From positions 1-23,016 of the forward strand of contig BNUW01000022.1 of NCBI GenBank assembly GCA_025997655.1: a stretch of DNA of 23,016 nt, written 5' to 3'. A program made the position numbers and the translations under genes. This DNA is from Spirochaetia bacterium. Its GTDB lineage: Bacteria > Spirochaetota > Spirochaetia > Treponematales > Breznakiellaceae. A model generated the notes under the pieces. The model was not told the DNA's origin. It did not search any database and saw only the letters and a program-made list of their open reading frames with translations. Numbering within the stretch: position 1 is the first letter of the stretch; every line of letters starts with the position of its first letter. Positions 7,955 to 14,882 of the stretch are shown piece after piece.

Positions 7955-8158
7955 CAGGGCCAGCGCATACTTGCTAAGTAATATCCATCGAATAGATAAA
8001 GAATGAAAAGAGTCCACGGATTACACGGATATACACGGATAGGAAATACAATTTCTTATTTTATCCGTGTTAATCCGTGTAATCCGTGGATTAAATTCTT
8101 GTTTCATGGAAAACCCGAAGTTCAGCCTATAAGTATGCGCTGGCCCTGTGGTAATGAG
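7945..8158. mobile_element. MITE-like element 1 with 10-bp target duplication
   Basis: Element 7955-8148 (194 bp) has perfect 18-bp terminal inverted repeats, CAGGGCCAGCGCATACTT (7955-7972) and its complement (8131-8148). It is flanked directly by TGGTAATGAG at 7945-7954 and 8149-8158, a 10-bp target duplication. It contains no ORF of its own. The inside is a second inverted repeat (8013-8040 / 8063-8090). These are the hallmarks of a non-autonomous element moved by a transposase encoded elsewhere. A duplication of this length occurs in the IS4 superfamily among others; the family is not determined. Confidence 0.85.
8013..8090. repeat. Internal palindrome of element 1 (ATCCGTGT repeats)
   Basis: The 28-bp arms (8013-8040 and 8063-8090) match at 26 of 28 positions around a 22-bp loop. 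Each arm is built of three iterations of (A)ATCCGTG(T/G). From general knowledge, similar AATCCGTGTAATCCGTGG palindromes are scattered in many unrelated bacterial genomes. Confidence 0.85.
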
Positions 8159-8167
8159 CCAGTCGTA

Positions 8168-8196
8168 TTGAAAAATGATTCGATATCCGGTAAACT
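8168..8196 (+). promoter_or_regulatory. Predicted promoter of the molybdenum-cofactor operon
   Basis: TTGAAA (8168-8173), 17-bp spacer, TAAACT (8191-8196). Only five bases separate the -10 from the ATG at 8202, which predicts a leaderless transcript. The left edge lies 9 nt from the target duplication of MITE-like element 1. Confidence 0.6.
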
Positions 8197-8201
8197 GAAG
8201 T

Positions 8202-8819
8202 ATGGGTAATGCGGCATTTTCTGCGGAACAGATGATCCTCATCGGCGGTACGGGCCGGAACCGGGGCAAAACGGTTTTGGCGGAAGAACTGATACGTTGT
8301 TTCAAGGACCGCTTAAGCGTGGTGGGCCTTAAGGTCACCACCGTAGCCCATGCGGGGGGTATCTGCCCCCGTGGCGGAGCGGGCTGCGGTGCCTGCGCAA
8401 TCACCGAAAAGTACGTCCTGACGGAGGAATCGGAGGGTGGCCTCGCAACATTACCCGCCGGGTGCAGCAACAAGGATACCGCACGGCTGCTCCGTGCCGG
8501 GGCTGAACGGGTTTTCTGGCTCCGGTCCCTGCGATCCGCTCTGGACGAAGGATATTTAGCGGTTCTTGCAAAGATTCCCCCCAATGCCCTCGTCATCGGC
8601 GAATCAAACAGCCTGCGGGAAGTGGTTGAACCGGGCTGTTTTATCATGGTCGGTTCCGGTCCGGAAGAGCAGGTAAAGCCCAGCGCGGTCCGGGTGCTGA
8701 GCCTGGCCCAGATAGCCCTGGAAAGCCCCGTCACTGCGGAGGGTTTACAAAAGCTGCTGGCAAAAATACACATAGAACATACGGCGGACGGACAAGTACA
8801 GGTCCATTTTGCGGGGTAA
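8202..8819 (+). CDS. MobB-like P-loop NTPase, probable molybdopterin-cofactor protein
   Basis: A 205-residue protein with a P-loop variant GGTGRNRGKT (about residues 15-24), followed by the strand-helix arrangement of MobB-type GTP-binding proteins that help attach GMP to molybdopterin. Directly after VGLKVTTVAHAGG is an unusual cysteine-rich segment, CPRGGAGCGAC (about 55-65), which could bind metal and is not typical of MobB. It sits 6 bp before moeA, which supports a cofactor role. The start at 8202 fits the promoter; an internal ATG at M11 (MILIGG) is possible. Naming as mobB is not certain, as YqeC-like selenium/molybdenum hydroxylase maturation proteins also resemble it. Confidence 0.7.
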   Translation: MGNAAFSAEQMILIGGTGRNRGKTVLAEELIRCFKDRLSVVGLKVTTVAHAGGICPRGGAGCGACAITEKYVLTEESEGGLATLPAGCSNKDTARLLRAGAERVFWLRSLRSALDEGYLAVLAKIPPNALVIGESNSLREVVEPGCFIMVGSGPEEQVKPSAVRVLSLAQIALESPVTAEGLQKLLAKIHIEHTADGQVQVHFAG

Positions 8820-8825
8820 GGCGCT

Positions 8826-10118
8826 ATGGAACGAATAGATTTGGAAACGGCCCTGGAACTGATTTTGTCCAGGACCATCCCTATAGACGACGTACTCAAA
8901 CTCCCGCTGCGCAAAGCCCACGGACTGGTTTCAGGTGAAACCATCCACGCCCCCATAGATAACCCGCCCTTCGACCGGTCCCCCCTGGACGGCTTTGCCC
9001 TCCGCAGCGCCGACACCGTAAACGCCTCCGAAGCTGCGCCGGTCAGGCTGCGCGTAGCCGGGGTGGAGTACGCCGGGTCGGTCTATACAGGCACGAAGAG
9101 CCCTTCACTACTGCCGGGGGAGGCCTTACGGATCATGACCGGGGCGCCCATGCCCGAGGGGTCGGACGCCATGCTCCCCAAGGAAGATGTGCAGGAATCG
9201 GCGTTCAAGGAGAACGGTGCGTCCAAGGAGAACGGCGGGGCGGATATTTTAGTTTCCCATCCCGTTAAAAAACACGAAAACTATATTTTCCAAGGGGAGG
9301 ATGTACAGAAGGGACAGTCCCTTATTTCGCCGGGTGAGCGGCTGGATTTTGTGCGGCTTGGACTCCTTGCCGAAATGGGATTCGCGGAGGTTCCGGTATT
9401 CCGTCCGCCGGAAATAGGGATACTGTGTACCGGGGATGAACTTATCCCGCCGGGGGAACCGCTGCCGCCGGGGAAAATATACAACAGTAATGGTGTGCTG
9501 CTTTCCGCACGGCTGCGGGAGTTGGGTTTCCGACCGCATTTACTGCCCATCATGGCGGACGAATGCGAAACGGCGGCGGCGGAAATAGGCGCCCGCATGG
9601 AAAGCCTGGATATGCTGATCACCACCGGCGCGGTCAGTGTGGGGGACAAGGATATTATGCGGGATGTGCTTACCCGGCTGGGTGCGGAACGCCTTTTCTG
9701 GCGAATGAACTTCAAACCCGGCAGCGCGATACTCTGCGGGATGTACCGGGGAAAACTGCTCATCTGCCTTTCGGGAAACCCCTTTGCCGCGATGGCCAAC
9801 CTGGAACTCCTGGCACGGCCGGTGTTAGCAAAACTGGCCCGGCGTCCGGACCTGAAAACCCGGCGGCTAGAGGCCCGTTTGCAAAACCCCTTCCCCAAAT
9901 CAAGCGGCGCCCGGCGTTTTATCCGCGCCCGGCTCTTAACGGAGAATGGCGCCGGTGAACTCCTGGAAAGCGGCTTACCCTTGGTAAGCTTGCCGGAGGG
10001 CCACGCTTCCGGGCAGATGCGTTCCCTTGTAGGTTGTAATTGTTTTGTGGACATTCCCGCTTGCAGCGGAGCGCTGTCCGCAGGTAGTATCGTTGAGGTG
10101 GTGCAATACAATGCTTGA
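8826..10118 (+). CDS. moeA: Molybdopterin molybdenumtransferase MoeA
   Basis: A 430-residue MoeA, which inserts molybdate into adenylylated molybdopterin. Conserved blocks in order are PPFDRSPLDGFALR (about 47-60), TGAPMPEGSDAMLPKED (105-121), the MPT-binding domain with GILCTGDEL (198-206), IYNSNG (218-223), TTGAVSVGDKD (266-276) and LSGNPFAA, followed by a C-terminal domain from about 345. Length fits the family. It follows the MobB-like gene by 6 bp and overlaps the ModE-like gene by 8 bp, forming a three-gene operon. A tandem 18-bp duplication at 9201-9236 adds AFKENG-ASKENG in a surface loop after MLPKED; the rest of the protein is intact. Confidence 0.95.
   Translation: MERIDLETALELILSRTIPIDDVLKLPLRKAHGLVSGETIHAPIDNPPFDRSPLDGFALRSADTVNASEAAPVRLRVAGVEYAGSVYTGTKSPSLLPGEALRIMTGAPMPEGSDAMLPKEDVQESAFKENGASKENGGADILVSHPVKKHENYIFQGEDVQKGQSLISPGERLDFVRLGLLAEMGFAEVPVFRPPEIGILCTGDELIPPGEPLPPGKIYNSNGVLLSARLRELGFRPHLLPIMADECETAAAEIGARMESLDMLITTGAVSVGDKDIMRDVLTRLGAERLFWRMNFKPGSAILCGMYRGKLLICLSGNPFAAMANLELLARPVLAKLARRPDLKTRRLEARLQNPFPKSSGARRFIRARLLTENGAGELLESGLPLVSLPEGHASGQMRSLVGCNCFVDIPACSGALSAGSIVEVVQYNA
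9201..9236 (+). repeat. Tandem 18-bp duplication inside moeA
   Basis: GCGTTCAAGGAGAACGGT and GCGTCCAAGGAGAACGGC (9201-9218 and 9219-9236) differ at two bases and encode AFKENG-ASKENG. The unit length is the same as in the potB repeat, but the sequence is different. Confidence 0.85.
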
Positions 10119-10485
10119 AGATATAAAACCGGTTCTGAAAATTTCCCTGATTACCCGGACAGAGAAGGGGGAGCCCTTTTGCGGTCCCGGGATGATAAAA
10201 CTTTTGTTGGAAATCCAGCAAAACGGAAATGTCCGTGACGCCTGTGAAAAAATGGGCATGTCCTACACCAAGGGCTGGAAGCTGCTGGGCCGCCTTGAAC
10301 GGTGGCTGGGATTTACCGTGGTGATCCGTCAGCAGGGCGGCAAGGGCGGCGGCGAGGCGCACCTCACCGAGGAGGGCGTTGCGTTTATGGAGAAACACCG
10401 CGCGTTTTTGCGGGAATGTGAAACCGCGGTGGGGGACATATTCCAACGGTATTACCCGGAAAAAAGCTTGGCAGATGACCGTTAA
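10111..10485 (+). CDS. ModE-like winged-helix regulator (DNA-binding domain only)
   Basis: A 124-residue protein matching the N-terminal DNA-binding domain of ModE, the molybdate-responsive regulator: GPGMIKLLLEIQQNGNVRDACEKMGMSYTKGWKLLGRLERWLGFTVVIRQQGGKGGGEAHLTEEG in outline (about residues 26-90). The HTH is centred on VRDACEKMGMSYTKGW. The C-terminal molybdate-binding (TOBE/MOP) domains of classical ModE are absent, so the effector is unclear; single-domain ModE relatives exist in many bacteria. ATG at 10111 lies 9 nt after GAGGTGG and overlaps the moeA stop by 8 bp; an upstream in-frame start at 10045 within moeA is less likely. It may regulate its own operon or molybdate uptake. Confidence 0.85.
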   Translation: MLEDIKPVLKISLITRTEKGEPFCGPGMIKLLLEIQQNGNVRDACEKMGMSYTKGWKLLGRLERWLGFTVVIRQQGGKGGGEAHLTEEGVAFMEKHRAFLRECETAVGDIFQRYYPEKSLADDR

Positions 10486-10532
10486 GTGGGGAAAAATCAG
10501 ATTTATATGATTTTTCTTGACTTAACGGTCAT
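10475..10532. terminator. 58-bp palindrome at the 3' end of the ModE-like gene
   Basis: Outer arms ATGACCGTTAAGT (10475-10487) and its exact complement (10520-10532) enclose inner arms GAAAAATCA (10491-10499) and TGATTTTTC (10508-10516). The left arm includes the ModE-like stop codon. It is probably a transcription terminator of the molybdenum operon. Its right arm overlaps the -35 region of the next gene, so it could also act as an operator. Confidence 0.65.
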
Positions 10533-10545
10533 TTTCAGATATTCT
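10517..10545 (+). promoter_or_regulatory. Predicted promoter of first AAA/DUF4143 gene
   Basis: TTGACT (10517-10522), 17-bp spacer, TATTCT (10540-10545); the ATG follows after 8 nt, predicting a leaderless or nearly leaderless mRNA. The stretch TAGCCTATATGGA resembles GAGCCTATGGA at the paralogue starting at 21843. Confidence 0.6.
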
Positions 10546-10553
10546 TAGCCTAT

Positions 10554-11849
10554 ATGGAACGGAGACTTTTTTCCACCCTTGGGGCTTGGAAAACCAAACA
10601 AGGCCGACAGCCCCTTATCGTGCAGGGAGCCCGGCAGGTTGGAAAAACCTGGCTGATACAGGAATTCGGCCGCAGGGAATTCCAAAATGTCATCTACATT
10701 GATTTTGAAAAAAACAAGCGGGCAGGGTCCTTTTTTGAGGAGGATATAGCGCCTGAAAAAATTGTACGGTATTTGGAGGGTGAATTCGGGGAAGAAGTCA
10801 TCCCCGGCAAGACCCTGCTTTTTTTTGATGAAATCCAGGCCTGTGAACGGGCACTTACATCCCTCAAATATTTTTGCGATGAGGCCCCTGATATACCGGT
10901 GATTGCCGCAGGTTCCCTCCTTGGGGTTTCTCTGAACCGGGAACAGTATTCATTCCCGGTAGGAAAGGTAGAAACCCTGCATCTGCTGCCCCTGGACTTT
11001 GAGGAATTTCTCTGGGCATTGGGGAAACAATGGTTGTGTGCCAAAATCCGCATCTCCTACGAGGAGGATAAAAAAATGCCCCTTGCCCTGCATAGCGAAC
11101 TGTTAGAATTATATAAACTGTTTTTGATAATCGGAGGAATGCCAAAGGTTGTTAGTGTTTATGCGGAAGGACAAAAACTAGTGAATGTTTCTGTTATTCA
11201 GAATGAAATTATGAATAACTATATTGCAGACATGGCAAAGTATGCTTCCCCGCAGGAGAGTGTGAAGATCAGGGCTTGTTATAATTCTATCCCGAACCAG
11301 CTTGCAAAGGATAATAAAAAATTTCAGTACAAGGTTGTTAAGTCCGGGGGAAGCGCGGCTATTTTCGGCGCGTCAATAGAATGGCTCAACTTTTCCGGGG
11401 TGGTGCTGAAGTGCGATAAGTTAACCAATCCCCGGCTTCCCCTGGCGGTCTATACCGAACCGGCAAACTTTAAGCTCTACATGGCCGATGTGGGGATGCT
11501 CACCATGAAGTCTGCCTTTCCCCAGGGAATGATCCTGTCCAATCTGGCAATTGACAACACCTTTCTGGGTGCTCTTACGGAAAATTATGTTGCGGTAAGT
11601 TTGAACGCCCTGGGCTATCCCCTGTATTATTGGCAGTCGGATAATACCGCTGAAGTTGATTTTGTCATACAAAAGGGTGAGAAGATTATTCCGGTTGAGG
11701 TTAAGGCGGGAGTCCATGTCAAATCAAGGAGCCTTTCGGTTTTTGATACACAATATGGCTATGACACAGCGGTGCGTATTTCTGCTAAGAACTTTGGGTT
11801 TGAGAATGGGATAAAGAGCATACCATTATATGCGGTGTTTTGTATGTGA
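10554..11849 (+). CDS. AAA-family ATPase with C-terminal DUF4143 domain
   Basis: A 431-residue AAA_14/DUF4143 protein. Walker A is GARQVGKTW (about 25-33); Walker B is TLLFFDEIQA (about 87-96); the sensor-like AAGSLLGVSL is at about 118-127. The C-terminal half carries AEVDFVIQKGEKIIPVEVKAG, the D-(x)n-ExK pattern of a PD-(D/E)XK nuclease-like fold. The cellular role of this large family is unknown. The sequence starts MERRLF, the usual N-terminus for the family, which supports ATG 10554 despite no ribosome site. Parts of the middle (11100-11350) are more AT-rich than the neighbours. It separates the molybdenum operon from the hydrogenase pair and looks like an independent accessory gene. A paralogue begins at 21843. 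Confidence 0.9.
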   Translation: MERRLFSTLGAWKTKQGRQPLIVQGARQVGKTWLIQEFGRREFQNVIYIDFEKNKRAGSFFEEDIAPEKIVRYLEGEFGEEVIPGKTLLFFDEIQACERALTSLKYFCDEAPDIPVIAAGSLLGVSLNREQYSFPVGKVETLHLLPLDFEEFLWALGKQWLCAKIRISYEEDKKMPLALHSELLELYKLFLIIGGMPKVVSVYAEGQKLVNVSVIQNEIMNNYIADMAKYASPQESVKIRACYNSIPNQLAKDNKKFQYKVVKSGGSAAIFGASIEWLNFSGVVLKCDKLTNPRLPLAVYTEPANFKLYMADVGMLTMKSAFPQGMILSNLAIDNTFLGALTENYVAVSLNALGYPLYYWQSDNTAEVDFVIQKGEKIIPVEVKAGVHVKSRSLSVFDTQYGYDTAVRISAKNFGFENGIKSIPLYAVFCM

Positions 11850-11867
11850 AACCGGGTATTACCGGTT
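11850..11867. terminator. Short hairpin after the first AAA/DUF4143 gene
   Basis: AACCGG (11850-11855) pairs with CCGGTT (11862-11867) across a 6-nt loop immediately after the ATPase stop codon. No T-run follows and it overlaps the hydrogenase -35 box, so termination is only a weak possibility. Confidence 0.3.
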
Positions 11868-11894
11868 GAACACCCCGTAAAATACCGGTAGAAT
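11866..11894 (+). promoter_or_regulatory. Predicted promoter and direct repeat before the sensory hydrogenase
   Basis: TTGAAC (11866-11871), 17-bp spacer, TAGAAT (11889-11894); six bases then ATG 11901, which predicts a leaderless mRNA. Both boxes are embedded in near-identical 12-mers, TACCGGTTGAAC (11860-11871) and TACCGGTAGAAT (11883-11894), 23 bp apart. These are candidate regulator sites. Confidence 0.6.
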
Positions 11895-11900
11895 CGCCCT

Positions 11901-13649
11901 ATGTTGCAGTATCCAATCTCTACGGAAGAATCGGAATGCCGGGGTTGCTATAAGTGCGTCAGCCGCTGTCCGGTAAAGTCGATCCGGGTTAAGAACGGGC
12001 TCACGGAAACCATACCGAAGCTCTGCATCTACTGCGGGAACTGCGTTACCTGTTGTCCCGCCGGGGCTAAACGGGTCCGGAAGGATATCGAAAAAGTCCA
12101 AAGGCTGATAAACCGCGGGATCAAGGTCTACGCGTCCCTTGCGCCATCCTACGCCGCAGAGTTTTACGGCTCCTCCCCCGCGCAGATCATTACCGCCTTG
12201 AAGAAGCTTGGTTTTGCGGGCATTTCCGAAACCGCCCTGGGGGCCGATTTTGTTTCCGCCGACATTGCTGCGGATTTGGAAAAGACGCCGGAACCTACTG
12301 CGTTTCCGGAAACCGGGCAGCGGCTTTTCCTGTCATCGGCCTGCCCCAGCGTGGTGATGTACATAAAACAAAATGCCCCGGCGTATATTCCCTACCTTAA
12401 TGACCGGGCCTCTCCCCTTTTATCCCACGCACTGTTTCTGCGAAAAATTTACGGCGATAAAATTGCGGTGGTTTTTATCGGCCCCTGCATCGCGAAAAAA
12501 CGGGAGGCGGACCAATTCCGGGAAATCAACGCCGCAATTACCTTTGAGGAATTAAAACAATGGTTTGCCCAGGAAGGAATTGTACCTGAAAAAATTGAAG
12601 CCAACGATAGTGATACTGACTTTGTACCGCGCCGCGCCGCAAAGGGAAGCTATTACCCCGTAGACGGCGGCATGATCCTTTCACTAAAAAGCTATCAATC
12701 CTTTGCAGCGGTATCGAATATGGTGGTATCGGGGATCAATACCATCGCGGAACTGCTCCATGGCAATTTGGCCCCGGAACATCTTCCCGCGCCCCTGTTC
12801 CTTGAACTGCTTGCCTGTTCCGGGGGCTGCATTAACGGCCCCTGCGTCACCCGGGACACCTCGGCCATCATGCGCCGCGCCCAACTGCTGCAATACGCCC
12901 AAGCCGCCGACGACAAACTTGACCCAAACACGTTGCGGGACGGCGCTGTACCCAAGGCAACCCTGACCCTTATTGAAAAACCCCGTGCGGAATTCTCGGT
13001 TTCCGAATTACGCGCCGCCCTCCGGAAAATCGGCATATACGGGGCGGATGACGCACTTAACTGCGGACAATGCGGGTACGAAGACTGCCGTTCCTTTGCC
13101 GCCGCCATGCTTGAAAAACGGGCGGAAAAAGTAATGTGCGCCTCCTATATGCGGAACATGGCCCAAAGAAAGGCAAACGCCATGATTAAAACAAGCCCCT
13201 CAGGCATTGTGCTCGTGGATAAAACCCTGCATGTGCTTGAGGCAAATAAAAACTTTGCGCGCCTCATGGGAAAGGAAATCGAAGAACTGTATGAACTGAT
13301 GCCGGAACTGACCGGGGTAAACCTCAATAAGATTATCGATCTGGTGGATTATTTTGAAGACGCCCTGACGGCGGAAATCGCTTCAAGTTTTGATTACGAT
13401 ATCCGGTATAACAATAAAGTGTTTCACCTGAATGTCTACGTTATAGAAAAAGGCGAGGTCTTTGCCGCAGTCATCAATGACATTACGGCTCCCCAGGTGC
13501 GGCGGGACAAGACCGTGGCAAAGGCGCGGAAAATTATCGAGAAAAATGTTCAGGCGGTTCAGAAGATAGCATTCATGCTCGGCGAAAATGCCGCAGAAAC
13601 CGAAGCCATATTGAACACCATTATTGAATCCCATAGTCAGGGTACTTAA
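11901..13649 (+). CDS. Sensory-type [FeFe] hydrogenase (HydS-like) with PAS domain
   Basis: 582 residues. Two ferredoxin-like [4Fe-4S] motifs lie at Cys13-16-19-23 and Cys42-45-48-52. The H-cluster domain follows: L1 SSACPSV (145-151), L2 GPCIAKK (194-200) and L3 ELLACSGGC (302-310), which keep all four cluster-binding cysteines (148, 196, 306, 310). The proton-relay cysteine of catalytic enzymes (first Cys of TSCCP) is Ala147, a trait reported for sensory hydrogenases. A further Fe-S motif uses Cys388-391-396 and probably Cys413. A PAS domain spans about 421-530 and a short helical tail ends the protein. The likely role is hydrogen or redox sensing with output to the adjoining phosphatase. 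No maturation genes are in the window. Confidence 0.9.
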   Translation: MLQYPISTEESECRGCYKCVSRCPVKSIRVKNGLTETIPKLCIYCGNCVTCCPAGAKRVRKDIEKVQRLINRGIKVYASLAPSYAAEFYGSSPAQIITALKKLGFAGISETALGADFVSADIAADLEKTPEPTAFPETGQRLFLSSACPSVVMYIKQNAPAYIPYLNDRASPLLSHALFLRKIYGDKIAVVFIGPCIAKKREADQFREINAAITFEELKQWFAQEGIVPEKIEANDSDTDFVPRRAAKGSYYPVDGGMILSLKSYQSFAAVSNMVVSGINTIAELLHGNLAPEHLPAPLFLELLACSGGCINGPCVTRDTSAIMRRAQLLQYAQAADDKLDPNTLRDGAVPKATLTLIEKPRAEFSVSELRAALRKIGIYGADDALNCGQCGYEDCRSFAAAMLEKRAEKVMCASYMRNMAQRKANAMIKTSPSGIVLVDKTLHVLEANKNFARLMGKEIEELYELMPELTGVNLNKIIDLVDYFEDALTAEIASSFDYDIRYNNKVFHLNVYVIEKGEVFAAVINDITAPQVRRDKTVAKARKIIEKNVQAVQKIAFMLGENAAETEAILNTIIESHSQGT

Positions 13650-14867
13650 ATGTCAGAACTATTGACCCCCGGGGTTGTTTTTATTGAGGTGGATCATTTT
13701 CAGGAACGCAAAGCAGGGCAGGCTGCGCCGGGGGACATTTTCCTTTCCCAACGGGGCCTTTCCGGCGGGCGTATCATCACTACCCTCTCGGACGGATTGG
13801 GCAGCGGGATTAAGGCGAATGTGCTTGCGTCCCTGACCGCAACCATGCTGAACAAATTTGTGCTGTTCGACATCCCCATACGGCGTTCCGCGGAAATAAT
13901 AATCAACAGTCTTCCGGTGTGCAGCGAACGGGGATTAAGTTACGCCACCTTTACCCTGCTTGACATGAAACATTCAGAGGGGAATAGCTGCTCCGTAGAA
14001 ATATTGGAATATGACAATCCCCCTTGCGTTATCATTCATGAGGGACAAATAGCAACCCCGGAAAAGGATACAATTCCCATTGAACGGAAAAACAAAAAGA
14101 CAGGCCCGGAAAAGGAAGCCGTTTCCTTCTCGTCATGGAAAGCATTTCCCGGTGACCGGATTGTCTTTTTTTCAGACGGGGTCACCCAGGCAGGTATGGG
14201 GTCAAGCGACTGCCCCTCGGGATGGGGCATAGAGGATGCGGCGGAGTTTATCCGTAACCAGATAAAAAATCAGCCGCATATAAGCGCCAGGGATCTTTCG
14301 CAAAGGGTAGTAACCGAGGCAAAGAGCAGGGATACAAATGGCGCGAAGGACGACATCACCTGCGGCGTGGCGTATTTCCGGGAACCCCGGGATCTGCTGG
14401 TCTTTACCGGGCCGCCCTTTCACCCGGAAAGCGACACTGAAATTGCACAGACCCTTGCATCATTTACGGGCAAAAAAATTGTTTCAGGCGGTACCAGCGC
14501 GCAGATAATCTCCCGGGAATTAGATCTGAAAATTGAAACGGGCGAAACCCTGCCCGGCGGACCGCCCTTATCAAAAATGGAAGGGATAGACCTGGTATGC
14601 GAAGGTATACTGACCCTGGGGGCCGCGGCAGAATTATTAGCGGAAAATAATTTTTTTAGATACAGAAGGGAAACCCCGGCGCTGCGCATGACAGAATATT
14701 TACTGAACAGCGACCGGATTGTTTTTATCGTGGGCACCAAAATTAACGAAGCCCACCAGGACCCGACAATGCCGGAAGAACTTGAGATACGCAGGAATGT
14801 TGTTAAAAAAATTGCAGCCCTGCTTGAAGAAAAATACCTCAAACAGGTGCATGTCCACTATGTCTAG
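13650..14867 (+). CDS. SpoIIE-family (PP2C-like) serine/threonine phosphatase
   Basis: 405 residues. Residues about 20-245 form a SpoIIE/RsbU-type PPM phosphatase, with metal-binding acidic residues in GDIFLSQ (28-34), TLSDGLGSGIKAN (45-57), RIVFFSDGVTQAG (170-182) and GAKDDITCGVAYF (231-243). Residues about 250-405 form a second, unrecognised domain beginning FTGPPFHPESD and containing FIVGTKINEAHQDPTMPEELE. The ATG follows the hydrogenase stop directly (TAAATG), so the two are co-translated and probably act as one pathway: hydrogen signal to the hydrogenase, then dephosphorylation of an unknown target, possibly an anti-sigma-factor antagonist. No kinase or anti-sigma gene is nearby. Confidence 0.88.
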   Translation: MSELLTPGVVFIEVDHFQERKAGQAAPGDIFLSQRGLSGGRIITTLSDGLGSGIKANVLASLTATMLNKFVLFDIPIRRSAEIIINSLPVCSERGLSYATFTLLDMKHSEGNSCSVEILEYDNPPCVIIHEGQIATPEKDTIPIERKNKKTGPEKEAVSFSSWKAFPGDRIVFFSDGVTQAGMGSSDCPSGWGIEDAAEFIRNQIKNQPHISARDLSQRVVTEAKSRDTNGAKDDITCGVAYFREPRDLLVFTGPPFHPESDTEIAQTLASFTGKKIVSGGTSAQIISRELDLKIETGETLPGGPPLSKMEGIDLVCEGILTLGAAAELLAENNFFRYRRETPALRMTEYLLNSDRIVFIVGTKINEAHQDPTMPEELEIRRNVVKKIAALLEEKYLKQVHVHYV

Positions 14868-14882
14868 TGTGTGGCTGCGTCC

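Noticed and set aside
8013..8090. CRISPR array from the repeated ATCCGTGT units
   Set aside because: The units are 8-10 bp, arranged as an inverted pair and not as direct repeats with spacers of constant length.
7750..8201. Molybdenum-cofactor riboswitch upstream of the molybdenum operon
   Set aside because: The position is attractive and hairpins exist, but I do not see the conserved core, and the predicted promoter lies downstream of the hairpins.
8021..9016. Long minus-strand ORF of 331 codons
   Set aside because: It runs antisense through the MobB-like gene, moeA and the MITE-like element, has a low-complexity Arg/Ser composition and no family features; it is a shadow.
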